The notes below the pieces were generated by a model. It did no database searches. It was not told the DNA's origin and saw only the letters and a program-made list of their open reading frames with translations. A stretch of 64,000 nt of DNA, from contig NZ_GL882687.1 in assembly GCF_000195635.1 (NCBI RefSeq), positions 1 to 64,000 of the forward strand, written 5' to 3'. This document shows positions 52,488-61,642 of this stretch, piece by piece. Origin of the DNA: Bacteroides fluxus YIT 12057 (GTDB lineage: Bacteria > Bacteroidota > Bacteroidia > Bacteroidales > Bacteroidaceae). Positions within the stretch are counted from its first letter, which is position 1; the number at the start of each line of letters is the position of its first letter. A program made the position numbers and the translations under genes.

Positions 52488-54908
52488 TTACTTCTTGGCT
52501 GTGGTTTTGGTTGTGGAGGCTTTTGTTTTCTTGGAAGTTGCGGCCTTGGACGTCTTGGTTGTTCTGGCAGCGGCTCTTGTGCCTCTCTTTGGCTTGTTGG
52601 CTTCCTTTTCACTCTGGAGCTTGACAATCTCCAGACAGGCTGTCAGGCTCAGATCCTGGGGCACGATGTCCTTGGGGATTTTATAATTGCCGCCTTTGTA
52701 AGCAATGTACGGGCCGTAGCGTCCGTTTATAATCTCCAGGTCGGGTTCTTCCTCAAATTTCTTGAGATGCCGTTTGGCTTCTTCTTCTTGTTTCTGTTGC
52801 AGCAGGACTACCGCCTCTTCAAGAGTGACCGTCATCGGGTCCATGGTCTTGGGCAGTGAGACGTAGGTGCGGTTATACAGAATATACGGACCGAAACGTC
52901 CGGCGCCTATGGTCACCATTTTGTCCTCATATTCGCCGAGGTTGCGGGGAAGTTTGAATAGTTCCAACGCTTCCTCCAAGGTGATGGTTTCAAGGGACAT
53001 ATCTTTGCCCAGCTGTGCGAAACGGGGTTTTTCTTCGTCTTCGCTGGTTCCTATTTGCGCCACCGGACCGAAACGGCCTATTTTGACGGACACCTGTTTG
53101 CCGGTAGCGGGTTCTGTTCCTAAAATACGTTCGCCTGCCTTATGGGCATTCTTGGCTGCGAGGGTACTTTCTACCGAGGGATGGAAGTGGTCGTAGAATG
53201 TCCGCAGGATATCTGTCCATTGCTTGTCGCCTTCTGCGATTTCGTCAAACTGCTTCTCGACGTTGGCGGTGAAGTTATAGTCGAGGATATTCGGGAAATA
53301 TTCTATCAGGAAGTCATTGACTACCATACCGGTGTCGGTAGGCAGCAGTTTGGACTTCTCGGCTCCGGTGATCTCGGTACGGGCCGTATCTGTGATTTGA
53401 TCGTCTTTCAAGGTCAGTACATCGTATGTACGCTCTTCACCCGGTTTCTCGCCTTTCACGACATATTCACGCTGCTGGATGGTGGAGATGGTAGGGGCGT
53501 AGGTAGAAGGACGTCCGATACCCAGTTCTTCCAGTTTGCGTACAAGGCTTGCTTCGGTGTAGCGGGGAGGATGTTGGGTGAAACGTTCGGTGGCAGTGAT
53601 GTCCGCATACTGCAGCTCCTGTCCTTTTGCCAAAGGAGGAAGCAGATGGGCTTCATCTTCCTGCATTTCTACATCATCGTCGTATGATTCGCGGTAAACA
53701 CGGAGGAATCCGTCGAACTTCACGACTTCTCCGGTTGCCGTGAATGTATCCGGTGCGTTACTGATGCTGATGCTTACCGTTGTTTTTTCCACTTCGGCAT
53801 CTGCCATCTGCGAAGCGATGGTACGTTTCCAGATTAAATCATATAATTTCCTTTCCTGTGCGGTTCCCTCTATCTTGGCATTTTCCATGTAGGTGGGGCG
53901 GATAGCCTCGTGGGCTTCCTGCGCTCCTTTGGTCTTGGTGGCAAAATGGCGCGGGAATACATAGCGTTCGCCCATCAGGTGGGTGATGGCTTCCTTACTG
54001 CCGTTCACGGCATATTCGGAGAGGTTTACAGAGTCGGTACGCATGTAGGTGATGTTTCCCGATTCATACAGGTGTTGTGCCACCATCATGGTCTGCGCTA
54101 CCGTAAAGCCTAATTTACGGGCAGCCTCTTGCTGCAGGGTGGAAGTTGTAAATGGAGCCGCAGGAGTCTTTTTCAGCGGACGGGTATTGATGTCGTTGAT
54201 GGTGAAAGTGGAGGATTTGCAGCTTTCCAGGAATTTCTGTGCTTCCGCTTTGGTCTTGATGCGGCGTGCCAGTTCCGCCTTCATCTCTATCAGCTTCCCG
54301 TCGGCATCGGGAACCAGGAAGATGGCAGTGACCCGGTATGCGGCTTCTGTCCGGAAAGCGTGTATTTCGCGTTCGCGCTCCACAATGAGGCGTACGGCAA
54401 CGGACTGCACACGTCCCGCTGAAAGTGCGGGCTTTACCTTTTTCCACAATACGGGGGAAAGTTCAAAACCTACGATACGGTCCAGAATGCGTCGTGCCTG
54501 TTGGGCGTCAACCAGGTTAATGTCAATGTTACGCGGATTTTCGATTGCTTTCAGGATAGCGCCTTTGGTGATTTCGTGAAAAACGATACGTTTGGTCTGT
54601 TCCGGTTTGAGTTTCAACACTTCGTATAGGTGCCAGGCAATAGCCTCTCCTTCGCGGTCCTCATCGGAAGCCAGCCATACGGTTTCTGCTTTTTCAGCTT
54701 CCTCCTTCAGTTGGGTTACAATTTTCTTTTTATCTACAGGTATTTCGTAGTGCGGTTTAAAGTCGTCTTCAATATCAATGCTGAATTGTTTTTTCTTTAA
54801 GTCGCGTATATGCCCGTAGCTGGAAAGGACCTTAAAGTCCTTTCCCAGGAATTTTTCTATCGTTTTTGCTTTTGCCGGTGACTCGACAATGACTAGGTTT
54901 TTCTGCAT
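52488..54908 (-). CDS. topA: DNA topoisomerase I (type IA)
   Basis: An 806-residue type IA topoisomerase that relaxes negative supercoils. The Toprim domain (about 1-125) starts KNLVIVESPAKAKTIEKFLG and has ASDEDREGEAIAWH. The active-site tyrosine is in GNITYMRTDSVNLS (about residue 290). Instead of zinc fingers, the C-terminal part has repeated glycine/arginine modules (RFGPVAQIG, RFGPYILYN, RYGPYIAYK), followed by a Lys/Thr/Ala-rich tail. The -7 box at 54958-54951 overlaps the longer frame's TTG at 54953, so ATG 54908 is the start. Confidence 0.97.
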   Translation of the reverse strand: MQKNLVIVESPAKAKTIEKFLGKDFKVLSSYGHIRDLKKKQFSIDIEDDFKPHYEIPVDKKKIVTQLKEEAEKAETVWLASDEDREGEAIAWHLYEVLKLKPEQTKRIVFHEITKGAILKAIENPRNIDINLVDAQQARRILDRIVGFELSPVLWKKVKPALSAGRVQSVAVRLIVEREREIHAFRTEAAYRVTAIFLVPDADGKLIEMKAELARRIKTKAEAQKFLESCKSSTFTINDINTRPLKKTPAAPFTTSTLQQEAARKLGFTVAQTMMVAQHLYESGNITYMRTDSVNLSEYAVNGSKEAITHLMGERYVFPRHFATKTKGAQEAHEAIRPTYMENAKIEGTAQERKLYDLIWKRTIASQMADAEVEKTTVSISISNAPDTFTATGEVVKFDGFLRVYRESYDDDVEMQEDEAHLLPPLAKGQELQYADITATERFTQHPPRYTEASLVRKLEELGIGRPSTYAPTISTIQQREYVVKGEKPGEERTYDVLTLKDDQITDTARTEITGAEKSKLLPTDTGMVVNDFLIEYFPNILDYNFTANVEKQFDEIAEGDKQWTDILRTFYDHFHPSVESTLAAKNAHKAGERILGTEPATGKQVSVKIGRFGPVAQIGTSEDEEKPRFAQLGKDMSLETITLEEALELFKLPRNLGEYEDKMVTIGAGRFGPYILYNRTYVSLPKTMDPMTVTLEEAVVLLQQKQEEEAKRHLKKFEEEPDLEIINGRYGPYIAYKGGNYKIPKDIVPQDLSLTACLEIVKLQSEKEANKPKRGTRAAARTTKTSKAATSKKTKASTTKTTAKK

Positions 54909-54950
54909 AATTTTCTGTTTTATAAGTGACTCCCGCCACTGAATTGACCG

Positions 54951-54958
54951 CAAAAGTA
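54951..54958 (-). promoter_or_regulatory. -7 promoter box of topA
   Basis: TACTTTTG followed by C on the minus strand, 43 bp upstream of ATG 54908, just before the end of the barrel-protein gene. Confidence 0.6.
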
Positions 54959-54967
54959 GGAAAAAAA

Positions 54968-56623
54968 TTAGAAACGGAAGCTTACACCGCCTACAAAATT
55001 GATGCCTTCAGTGGGGTATCCCCAATAATATCGGTACTCTTTGTTCAACAAATTGTTTGCCTGCGCATATACGGAAATGCCTTTGAAGATTTCATAACTG
55101 CCGCCTAAGTAAAGGTTGCTCACAGGGTCGGTTTTCATTCCTTCCGCCTTTTCGCGGGAGATATGCTGATAGCCCAGGTTTACCAGTACCGTGGGAACCG
55201 GGCGTACGTCTATACGGAAGTTTCCTTCAAAAGCGGGCTTATAGGCAAGTACCGTCCCTTTCTCCCGGCCTTCTTTTCCGGAAGTGTCCCAGTCCCGGTA
55301 AATGCCGGAGGCTGTGAAAGCGATGATGTTTTTATAGGCATAGCTGATTTCGGCGCCTGCATATACATCGCTCATGTTCTGCTGACCTATTCTGAGCATC
55401 TGGAAACGGCCTGTTTCTGTGAATTCAGATTCGTCAGGCGAGAAATACAGTTCGTTCTTCAAGTCTTGGTAGCCTCCGTAAATGTTGAACCATAATCCGT
55501 CAATGGGGCTGGCTTTGAATCCCAAGGCGGCATTCAGCTGCTCGTACGTGGCATCCGGTTGGGGAGCAACCTGTCCGTACGGGCAAAACTCACCGATACG
55601 GCGGAAATCATTCTGCCGTTTGCCTCCCTTTGCCTGGGCATATAATATGTAACTGTCGGAGAAGTTGTATTGGGCCGTTACGTCCGGAGAGACGCGGAAC
55701 TTCTTACCGAAATTCAATGCCATATCCACGTTTGCCCCGACGCGTATTTTCCACTCTTCGCTTTCATAACGGTAGTGGGGGTTCAGATGGACGGAGGTGT
55801 AGTCTTCGAAGCCGTTATTCTTATAGAATGCATTGTCCATGGCAAATCCGATTCCTATGAACTGTTCTTCCGAGATGGCTCCCGACACTTCTGCCTTGGT
55901 ACGTACAATGCCCTCTTTGGAGTCTTGTGTGCCGAAATCATATTGGCGTTCGTAGAACAGGAGGTTGGTTTCTGCCTTGAACTGCAAAGGCAGGCTGCTG
56001 TCTGTAGATTTCACGCCGAAGTGTACGTCACCGGATGTGAACTTTTGTTTGACTCCTGCCGGAGCATCCAGGAAATTGAAGTTGCTCAAATCGAAATTGC
56101 CCGCTACATTCAGGTCGATCTTCTTGAATGAGTGTATGTAATCCATTCCGGCATGACTGCGGTAGTAGTAAGATTTCCAGTCATCCTTGCTCTCCGGCAA
56201 GTCCAGCTTGCCATTCATGCCGTTCATGTGGAAGGTGAGGTTCAGACGGTCACTGTTGGGCAAGGTGAACAGGTAGTTGGCACGTGCGTCCAGATTGCCA
56301 TAGTTGCCGTACCCCAGGCGGGCATAGCCCGGTGACGCTTTCTGTTGTGTCTCCTTTCCGGTATAGGCCTGCATCGTGACGGCCGGTATCTCTCCGGCAG
56401 GCATCAGGGTGGCGTCATATTCTACTTCCTTCTTGCTGACGGCGGGCAGTTCCACCTTGGGCAATACGTTGACCTTCGAGGCATCCATGATGTCCGGGTT
56501 GTATTCCTGTTCCACGACGACCGTACGGTTCATCGTAGAGTCTTTGGCTTGCTGTTGAGCTTGTGCTCCTAAAGGGAGGGCGACAAGCGCCGTTCCTGCG
56601 AGGATATATTGTATCTTTTTCAT
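54968..56623 (-). CDS. Outer-membrane beta-barrel protein, TonB-receptor-like
   Basis: A 551-residue protein with signal peptide (cleavage near AQAQ). There is no plug or carboxypeptidase-like domain; after a linker, residues about 95-551 show alternating amphipathic strands and end GINFVGGVSFRF, the terminal aromatic expected for outer-membrane insertion. The NNLLNKEYRYYWGYP motif close to the C-terminus is typical of TonB-dependent-receptor barrels. Transport function is unproven without a plug. It follows the TPR gene after 13 bp, so the two products probably act together in the envelope. Confidence 0.85.
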   Translation of the reverse strand: MKKIQYILAGTALVALPLGAQAQQQAKDSTMNRTVVVEQEYNPDIMDASKVNVLPKVELPAVSKKEVEYDATLMPAGEIPAVTMQAYTGKETQQKASPGYARLGYGNYGNLDARANYLFTLPNSDRLNLTFHMNGMNGKLDLPESKDDWKSYYYRSHAGMDYIHSFKKIDLNVAGNFDLSNFNFLDAPAGVKQKFTSGDVHFGVKSTDSSLPLQFKAETNLLFYERQYDFGTQDSKEGIVRTKAEVSGAISEEQFIGIGFAMDNAFYKNNGFEDYTSVHLNPHYRYESEEWKIRVGANVDMALNFGKKFRVSPDVTAQYNFSDSYILYAQAKGGKRQNDFRRIGEFCPYGQVAPQPDATYEQLNAALGFKASPIDGLWFNIYGGYQDLKNELYFSPDESEFTETGRFQMLRIGQQNMSDVYAGAEISYAYKNIIAFTASGIYRDWDTSGKEGREKGTVLAYKPAFEGNFRIDVRPVPTVLVNLGYQHISREKAEGMKTDPVSNLYLGGSYEIFKGISVYAQANNLLNKEYRYYWGYPTEGINFVGGVSFRF

Positions 56624-56636
56624 AATGATCTATTGT

Positions 56637-59600
56637 TTATTTCAACTTTTCCAGTCTCTCGTTAATCATGCCTTCGATATCGTCGTCTGCCTGGTAATTT
56701 TGTTGCAGGCTTAACAGATATTGGCGTGCGTCGAGTTTCTTGTCCATAGCCACATATACATCGGACAAAAGGACAAAGCTTCGCGCCAGCCAATAAGCGT
56801 GCGGAGTGCTCTGGTCGATGAAGTTGAGAATTTCTTTTTCGGCAGCGGCATATTCATGTGCATTGTAGAGTTGCTGTGCCACCAGATATTTGGCTTCTGC
56901 CCCGTAGAGGGTGCGGGTATCTTTGGCGAGCGACTTGAGGTCATCCATGGCTTTCTTGTCCGCTTTCTGGTTCAAATAGGCTTTGGCACGGTAGTAAAGG
57001 GCTTCATTGCGAAGTTCCGGAGACAGCTTGGCTTCCCCGAGGAGAGCGGTGGCGGCATGGATGGTTTCCGTATCCTCGTGCATCAAGGCAGCGCAGCGAA
57101 GCACACCGGTGGAGCCGAGTTGGCGGCGTTCGGCAGTGGTGGCTTTGGCCTGTAGCTTTTTGTAGTCGGCGATTGCCTGGTCGTATTGTCGGCGGTTGAA
57201 CAGAATTTCCCCATGCATCAGCAAGGCCTCTTCCGAGTAGGGATTGTCGGGGTACTCCAATAATTTCCCGGCATGTTCAAGCACGGCTTCGTCATCCTTC
57301 TGTTCTTTGCCGATGACGCAGAGGTAATAATGTGCATTCAGGCTGAACGAACCGTTCGGGAAACTTTGCAGATAGCGGGTAAAGCTGTCTTTGGCAGGCA
57401 TGGCTTCTCCTTTCATGTAAACTTTCTCCGCAGCGATATAGGTCAGGGAGTCCTGCTCGCTGGGTTCGAAACGGATTTCGCCCGGCATCTGTGCGGCGAG
57501 GGTCGCGAATTCATCCACACGGTTGGCATCCACATAGATGGACTTCAAGTCGCGCATGGCAAGGCGTGCTTCCTCGCTGCCCGGGTATTGAGTGACAACG
57601 TGCTTGTAGGCCTCGATGGCACGGTCGTAGTCATCGTTTTGGTAGTAGAGCAGGCCTATTTCGGCAGCGGCTTTTCGGCTGACGGGACTTTCGGGATACT
57701 TGTTCAGCAGTTCGCGGAAGGCGGCAATGGCCTGGCGGCTGTTGTTGCTTTGTACGTATGAGCGTCCCTTTTCATAAAGGGCGTTGATGGCGTATGGGGA
57801 ATGGGGATATTTGCTTGCCAGACGGTCCAGCAAGGAAACTTTGCCGTTGTAGTCTTTCTGCAGGCCGGCTACCAATGCCAGTTGATAGAAAGAGTAATCA
57901 CCTGCCGGTGTCCCTAAACTTTCTGCTTTCGTGTAGTATCGCTTGGCTTCGTCGAAACGGCGGACATGCAGGTTGCAGTCACCGATGCGGTTATAGGCAT
58001 CCGCCAGGGCGGTAGGGTTCTCTCCTTTTTCCAGCTGGACGAAGTTGCGGAAACGGCTTTCTGCCGTAGCATAGTCCTTCTGGTGAAAAGCGATGTAGGC
58101 AAGGTTGTAATAGGCCAGTGCAAACATCTCCGTGTCTCTCTGCCGTGTAAGGGTCAGATAGTCATTGAAATGACGGGCGGCTTCCTGCATCCGGCCCAGG
58201 CGGTAGTAGGCCTCGCCGAGCCAGTAAAGGGCATCAGCCTTGGTCTGCAGGTTGTATTGCCCCAATGCGGTACTTTGGTTGAAATAGCCGATGGCCTGTT
58301 CGAACCGGGTATTGGCGAAAGATTGTGTGCCGAGCTGGAACAGGATTTTCTGCTTGGCTTCCAGGATGGCCTTGCTTGGGTGCGTGATGCGCTCGATGGA
58401 TTTCAGAGCGGCATCATAGCTGCGTGTATTCATATAAACCTCCACCAGGTAATTGCTGACTTTGTCGGCGTACGGGGAGTTTGGGAATTCATTCAGAAAC
58501 TTTTCGAAGACAGTTACCGATTCGCCGAAGGCGGAATAGGAGGTCTCATGGATGCATAATGCATAGTTGTAGGCAGCCTGCTCCTTTATCTTAAGGTCGG
58601 CGTTGCTGGCGGCAGCCTGTTCAAAAGCCATGCGTGCCTTGGTCTTGTCTGCCAGTTGCAGGTAAGCCAGTCCCATGTGCAGGTAGGCATTTTGTGAGAG
58701 TGCGTCGTTTCCCGTGGTCACTTCGCCGAGGATGTCCGGTACTTGGGAATAGACGCCGCATTGGTAGCAAGACATTCCCAACATATACAGCGCGTCTCTT
58801 CTATGGGTGGTTCCGGCATTGTTTTCCAAATATCTTTCGAAGGATTTCATCGCCTCGTGATATTTTCCGAAGTGGTATTCCGCCGTACCGAGTACACGGT
58901 ACATCTCTCCTGTATGGGGCTGGCCGGGATAGGCGGACAAATAATTCTGTGCAACGATTTCCGCCTTGTCGTAGTTTTTCTTGATCAGATAGATTTCCGC
59001 GATGTAATAAGGTACCAACGCTTCATATTTGGTACAATCCTGCAAGGGAAGGAAACCGCTGAGGGCTTCGTCATACCGTCCTTGGGTATAGCGGATGTAA
59101 GAGAGGTAATAACTGCAGTCCGCCGCATACTTCTTGCCGGTGCTGCGCAGGGTCTCGAACCAGATGGCGGCTTCCTTTACATTGCCGGTTTTCAGGTAGC
59201 AGGTGGCCAGACGGTAGGTCATGTCATCCCGTTCTTCGGAACCTAAAAGATCAAGACGGGCGGAATTGAACATGGCCAGTGCATCGTCGTATTTCCCTTC
59301 AAAGAAATAGGCAGAGGCTATCAGTGCGTAAATGCGGTTGGCATGGGGGGTATCCGGATATTCGTCCAGAAAGTTCCTCAGCAGTTCTATGCTTTGGGGG
59401 ACTCTGAGCTCGTATGCGGCACAAACCAGCATGTATTCGGCTTCCTGTCTTTCTCCGGTGGCGGACAACGGTTTCCCGTCGGCGTCCATCTGCTTGATAA
59501 AAGCTTGCAGCGGAGAGATGGCTGCGGAATATGCTTTCTGTTGGAACAGGCTTTGTCCTTCCTGATAGAGCCCCTGTGGGGAGGTATTCTTCTCGCTTGT

Positions 59601-59669
59601 CTGTGCAGTCGCGAGTAAAGGTGCGCAGCAAAGTGCCGTGCAAAGTATTCGGGAGATTTTATGTTTCAT
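56637..59669 (-). CDS. Large exported TPR-repeat protein
   Basis: A 1010-residue protein with a signal peptide (LLATAQ) followed by tetratricopeptide repeats almost throughout. Many units match the TPR consensus, for example YYLSYIRYTQGRYDEALSGF, ALYWLGEAYYRLGRMQEAARHF and IGLLYYQNDDYDRAIEAYKHV. Several adjacent repeats are of the YbgF/BamD type (FPNSPYADKV, YPESPVSRKA), suggesting a periplasmic scaffold in envelope assembly. It is tightly coupled to the barrel gene downstream and has its own -7 box (59699-59692). No enzymatic domain is seen. Confidence 0.88.
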   Translation of the reverse strand: MKHKISRILCTALCCAPLLATAQTSEKNTSPQGLYQEGQSLFQQKAYSAAISPLQAFIKQMDADGKPLSATGERQEAEYMLVCAAYELRVPQSIELLRNFLDEYPDTPHANRIYALIASAYFFEGKYDDALAMFNSARLDLLGSEERDDMTYRLATCYLKTGNVKEAAIWFETLRSTGKKYAADCSYYLSYIRYTQGRYDEALSGFLPLQDCTKYEALVPYYIAEIYLIKKNYDKAEIVAQNYLSAYPGQPHTGEMYRVLGTAEYHFGKYHEAMKSFERYLENNAGTTHRRDALYMLGMSCYQCGVYSQVPDILGEVTTGNDALSQNAYLHMGLAYLQLADKTKARMAFEQAAASNADLKIKEQAAYNYALCIHETSYSAFGESVTVFEKFLNEFPNSPYADKVSNYLVEVYMNTRSYDAALKSIERITHPSKAILEAKQKILFQLGTQSFANTRFEQAIGYFNQSTALGQYNLQTKADALYWLGEAYYRLGRMQEAARHFNDYLTLTRQRDTEMFALAYYNLAYIAFHQKDYATAESRFRNFVQLEKGENPTALADAYNRIGDCNLHVRRFDEAKRYYTKAESLGTPAGDYSFYQLALVAGLQKDYNGKVSLLDRLASKYPHSPYAINALYEKGRSYVQSNNSRQAIAAFRELLNKYPESPVSRKAAAEIGLLYYQNDDYDRAIEAYKHVVTQYPGSEEARLAMRDLKSIYVDANRVDEFATLAAQMPGEIRFEPSEQDSLTYIAAEKVYMKGEAMPAKDSFTRYLQSFPNGSFSLNAHYYLCVIGKEQKDDEAVLEHAGKLLEYPDNPYSEEALLMHGEILFNRRQYDQAIADYKKLQAKATTAERRQLGSTGVLRCAALMHEDTETIHAATALLGEAKLSPELRNEALYYRAKAYLNQKADKKAMDDLKSLAKDTRTLYGAEAKYLVAQQLYNAHEYAAAEKEILNFIDQSTPHAYWLARSFVLLSDVYVAMDKKLDARQYLLSLQQNYQADDDIEGMINERLEKLK

Positions 59670-59691
59670 TTTCTATAGAATAGGTATTTTA

Positions 59692-59699
59692 CAAAAATA
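59692..59699 (-). promoter_or_regulatory. -7 promoter box of the TPR-barrel operon
   Basis: TATTTTTG on the minus strand, 23 bp upstream of the TPR gene start. Confidence 0.55.
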
Positions 59700-59721
59700 C
59701 GTTTTTTTACCCGGATTTGTT

Positions 59722-60258
59722 TCATTTATTTGACTTTTTTAGGAAATGGCAGAACCTTGCCACCCCCTTGCGGATGGATTCAAGCCCGAAGTCTTCCGGG
59801 CGGACTTCCTCCAGAGGCACGAAGAATACATCGGCTGCGTCGTCCATTGCCTTGAAGTGCCGGGTATCGGCCACTGTACAGCGGAAAAACAGGTCGAGTG
59901 TGTGTACGGGAAAACCGGAATAGATATAAATGTTAGGCAACGAGAACAAGTATTCCGTCTTGGTCACTTCCATGCCGGTTTCTTCTTTTACTTCACGGCT
60001 GACTCCTTCTGCTCCGGTCTCGGCCATGTCAATGAAGCCTCCGGGAAGGTCAAGCGTGCCTTTTGCAGGCTCTTTGGCGCGACGGCATACCAGAAGTTCG
60101 TTCCGTTCATTCAGAATCAGCGCCACCGTGGCGGCTGAAGGGTTAAAATAATAGACAAAACCGCAATCGGCACATTGCTTGGACTTGTCATTGTGAATCT
60201 CGAAACGGGCGGAGCCGCATTTCGGGCAGTATTTGAATTGGGAAAGAGGATGTTCCAT
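59722..60258 (-). CDS. NUDIX hydrolase with N-terminal zinc ribbon
   Basis: A 178-residue protein with a zinc ribbon (C11-P-K-C14 and C30-A-D-C33) followed by a NUDIX fold. The NUDIX box is GGFIDMAETGAEGVSREVKEETGM (about 78-100), with the REVKEE metal-binding glutamates intact. Family members hydrolyse nucleoside diphosphates linked to another moiety; the layout recalls NADH pyrophosphatase-like and ADP-ribose-type enzymes, but the substrate is not assignable. It is divergent from the Gfo/Idh gene, and a palindrome lies between the promoters. Confidence 0.92.
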   Translation of the reverse strand: MEHPLSQFKYCPKCGSARFEIHNDKSKQCADCGFVYYFNPSAATVALILNERNELLVCRRAKEPAKGTLDLPGGFIDMAETGAEGVSREVKEETGMEVTKTEYLFSLPNIYIYSGFPVHTLDLFFRCTVADTRHFKAMDDAADVFFVPLEEVRPEDFGLESIRKGVARFCHFLKKSNK

Positions 60259-60320
60259 AATTACAAGGCTTTAGTCTTTGACGGAAGTGGGGACAGCATA
60301 GCCTGTCTTTGCCTCCGGGG

Positions 60321-60350
60321 CAAAGGTAATGCAATTTGAGCGCATTGCAA
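60321..60350 (-). promoter_or_regulatory. Promoter of the NUDIX gene
   Basis: On the minus strand TTG (60350-60348), a 19-bp spacer and TACCTTTG (60328-60321), followed by C. The spacer overlaps the palindrome at 60330-60349. Confidence 0.65.
60330..60349. promoter_or_regulatory. Palindrome between divergent NUDIX and Gfo/Idh promoters
   Basis: TGCAAT-N8-ATTGCA (60330-60335 and 60344-60349) falls in the spacer of the NUDIX promoter and just upstream of the other promoter, a position suited to a repressor site. Confidence 0.45.
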
Positions 60351-60356
60351 TAATAT

Positions 60357-60387
60357 TTGGTAGGAATCGTGGAAACCTTTATATTTG
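60357..60387 (+). promoter_or_regulatory. Promoter of the Gfo/Idh gene
   Basis: TTG (60357-60359), a 20-bp spacer and TATATTTG (60380-60387). Confidence 0.65.
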
Positions 60388-60427
60388 AACGTTTTTTAGT
60401 AAACATGAAGAGTTGGAGAAGAAGAAT

Positions 60428-61558
60428 ATGATAAAGACTGCTTTCATAGGGCTGGGGTATCGTGGGAAGCAACTGCTGAAGTTGTTGCAATGTCTTCCCG
60501 CTTTCCGGATAGTGGCATTCGCCGATCCCGGGGTGGAGGATTCCGGAATACCCGGTGTCTTGTGTTATAACCGGAGCGAAGACGATTATCTGGATATGCT
60601 TGACCGGCATGCACCGGACCTGGTGTTTGTGGCCTCTCCCTGGCAGTATCATGTACAGCATGCTTTGCAGTGTGTTGAAAGAGGGTGCCATGTCGCTTTG
60701 GAAATAAAAGGGGGGCTTTATGTAGATGAATACTTGCCTTTGATGGAATCGGCGGACCGGCACGGTTGCCGGGTATTTCCTTTGGAAAACACGCTTTTCA
60801 TGCGCGAGAATCTTGCAGTCTCTAATATTGTGAATGCCGGTCTGTTGGGAGAGATCGTCTATATGCGTGGGGGGTACCGGCATGATTTGCGTCATCTGTT
60901 GCTGGATGACGCGGGAAATATCGGCAACCGGGAGAAAACGGAAAGCGTGTGGCGCGGCAGATTCTATCAGGAGGAGAACGGTGACCTTTATCCTACGCAT
61001 GGCTTGGCACCTCTTTGCATGATTGCCGGCATCAACCGGAAAGACCGGGTCAAATGCCTGACCTCCTTTGCTTCCAAACCGGCCGGAATATTGCAGCGCA
61101 TAAGGGACCTGGGAGGGAATACGGACGTAAAGATACGGACGGGAGATGTTGTCGTCACTCAGTTGGAAACGGAAAAGGGTATTCTCATCACGCTGACCCA
61201 CGATACTACTTTGCCGCGTCCGCGCAGCCTGGACTTTGAAGTACAGGGGACGAAAGGCATCTGGCAGGGAGACAGGCGGTTGATCTATATAGAAGGCAGC
61301 AGCCCTGATGAGACTTGGGAGGCGGATGCGGCCTATATAGACCGTTATGAACATATCTATTGGCATCGATGGGGCAAGGAGGCCTTGGTGGCGGACACGC
61401 ATCATCAAGGTATGGACTATATCATGCTGAAGGCTCTGGAGGCTGATTTGAAGGATGAGATTCCTTATCCGGCAACTCTCGGGGATTTGGCGTTGTGGAC
61501 TTCCGTCACACCCCGATCCATACAGTCCATTGCGGAGGGAAAGACGGTGGGGCTGTAA
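60428..61558 (+). CDS. Gfo/Idh/MocA-family oxidoreductase
   Basis: A 376-residue NAD(P)-dependent oxidoreductase. The N-terminal Rossmann fold starts KTAFIGLGYRGKQLLKL, with the catalytic-region lysine in HVALEIKGGLY in place of the common EKP motif. The C-terminal alpha/beta domain contains PTHGLAPLCMIAGIN, and histidines here and in DTHHQGMDYIM (near 340) could form the active site. There is no Tat or Sec signal, so it is cytosolic, unlike exported GH109-type relatives. ATG 60428 is preferred over a TTG at 60413. It lies 84 bp upstream of a GH20 gene, consistent with a role in sugar or amino-sugar conversion. Confidence 0.9.
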   Translation: MIKTAFIGLGYRGKQLLKLLQCLPAFRIVAFADPGVEDSGIPGVLCYNRSEDDYLDMLDRHAPDLVFVASPWQYHVQHALQCVERGCHVALEIKGGLYVDEYLPLMESADRHGCRVFPLENTLFMRENLAVSNIVNAGLLGEIVYMRGGYRHDLRHLLLDDAGNIGNREKTESVWRGRFYQEENGDLYPTHGLAPLCMIAGINRKDRVKCLTSFASKPAGILQRIRDLGGNTDVKIRTGDVVVTQLETEKGILITLTHDTTLPRPRSLDFEVQGTKGIWQGDRRLIYIEGSSPDETWEADAAYIDRYEHIYWHRWGKEALVADTHHQGMDYIMLKALEADLKDEIPYPATLGDLALWTSVTPRSIQSIAEGKTVGL

Positions 61559-61642
61559 GCACCCCCGTTGCTTGACGGGATTGCCCCGTTCGTGAGAATG
61601 ACCGTATTTATAATCTAAAATAAACTAACTTATAATCTAATC

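Noticed and set aside
60188..61408. 406-residue open frame on the minus strand
   Set aside because: Covers the Gfo/Idh gene in antisense and part of the NUDIX gene; the Rossmann motif on the plus strand is decisive.
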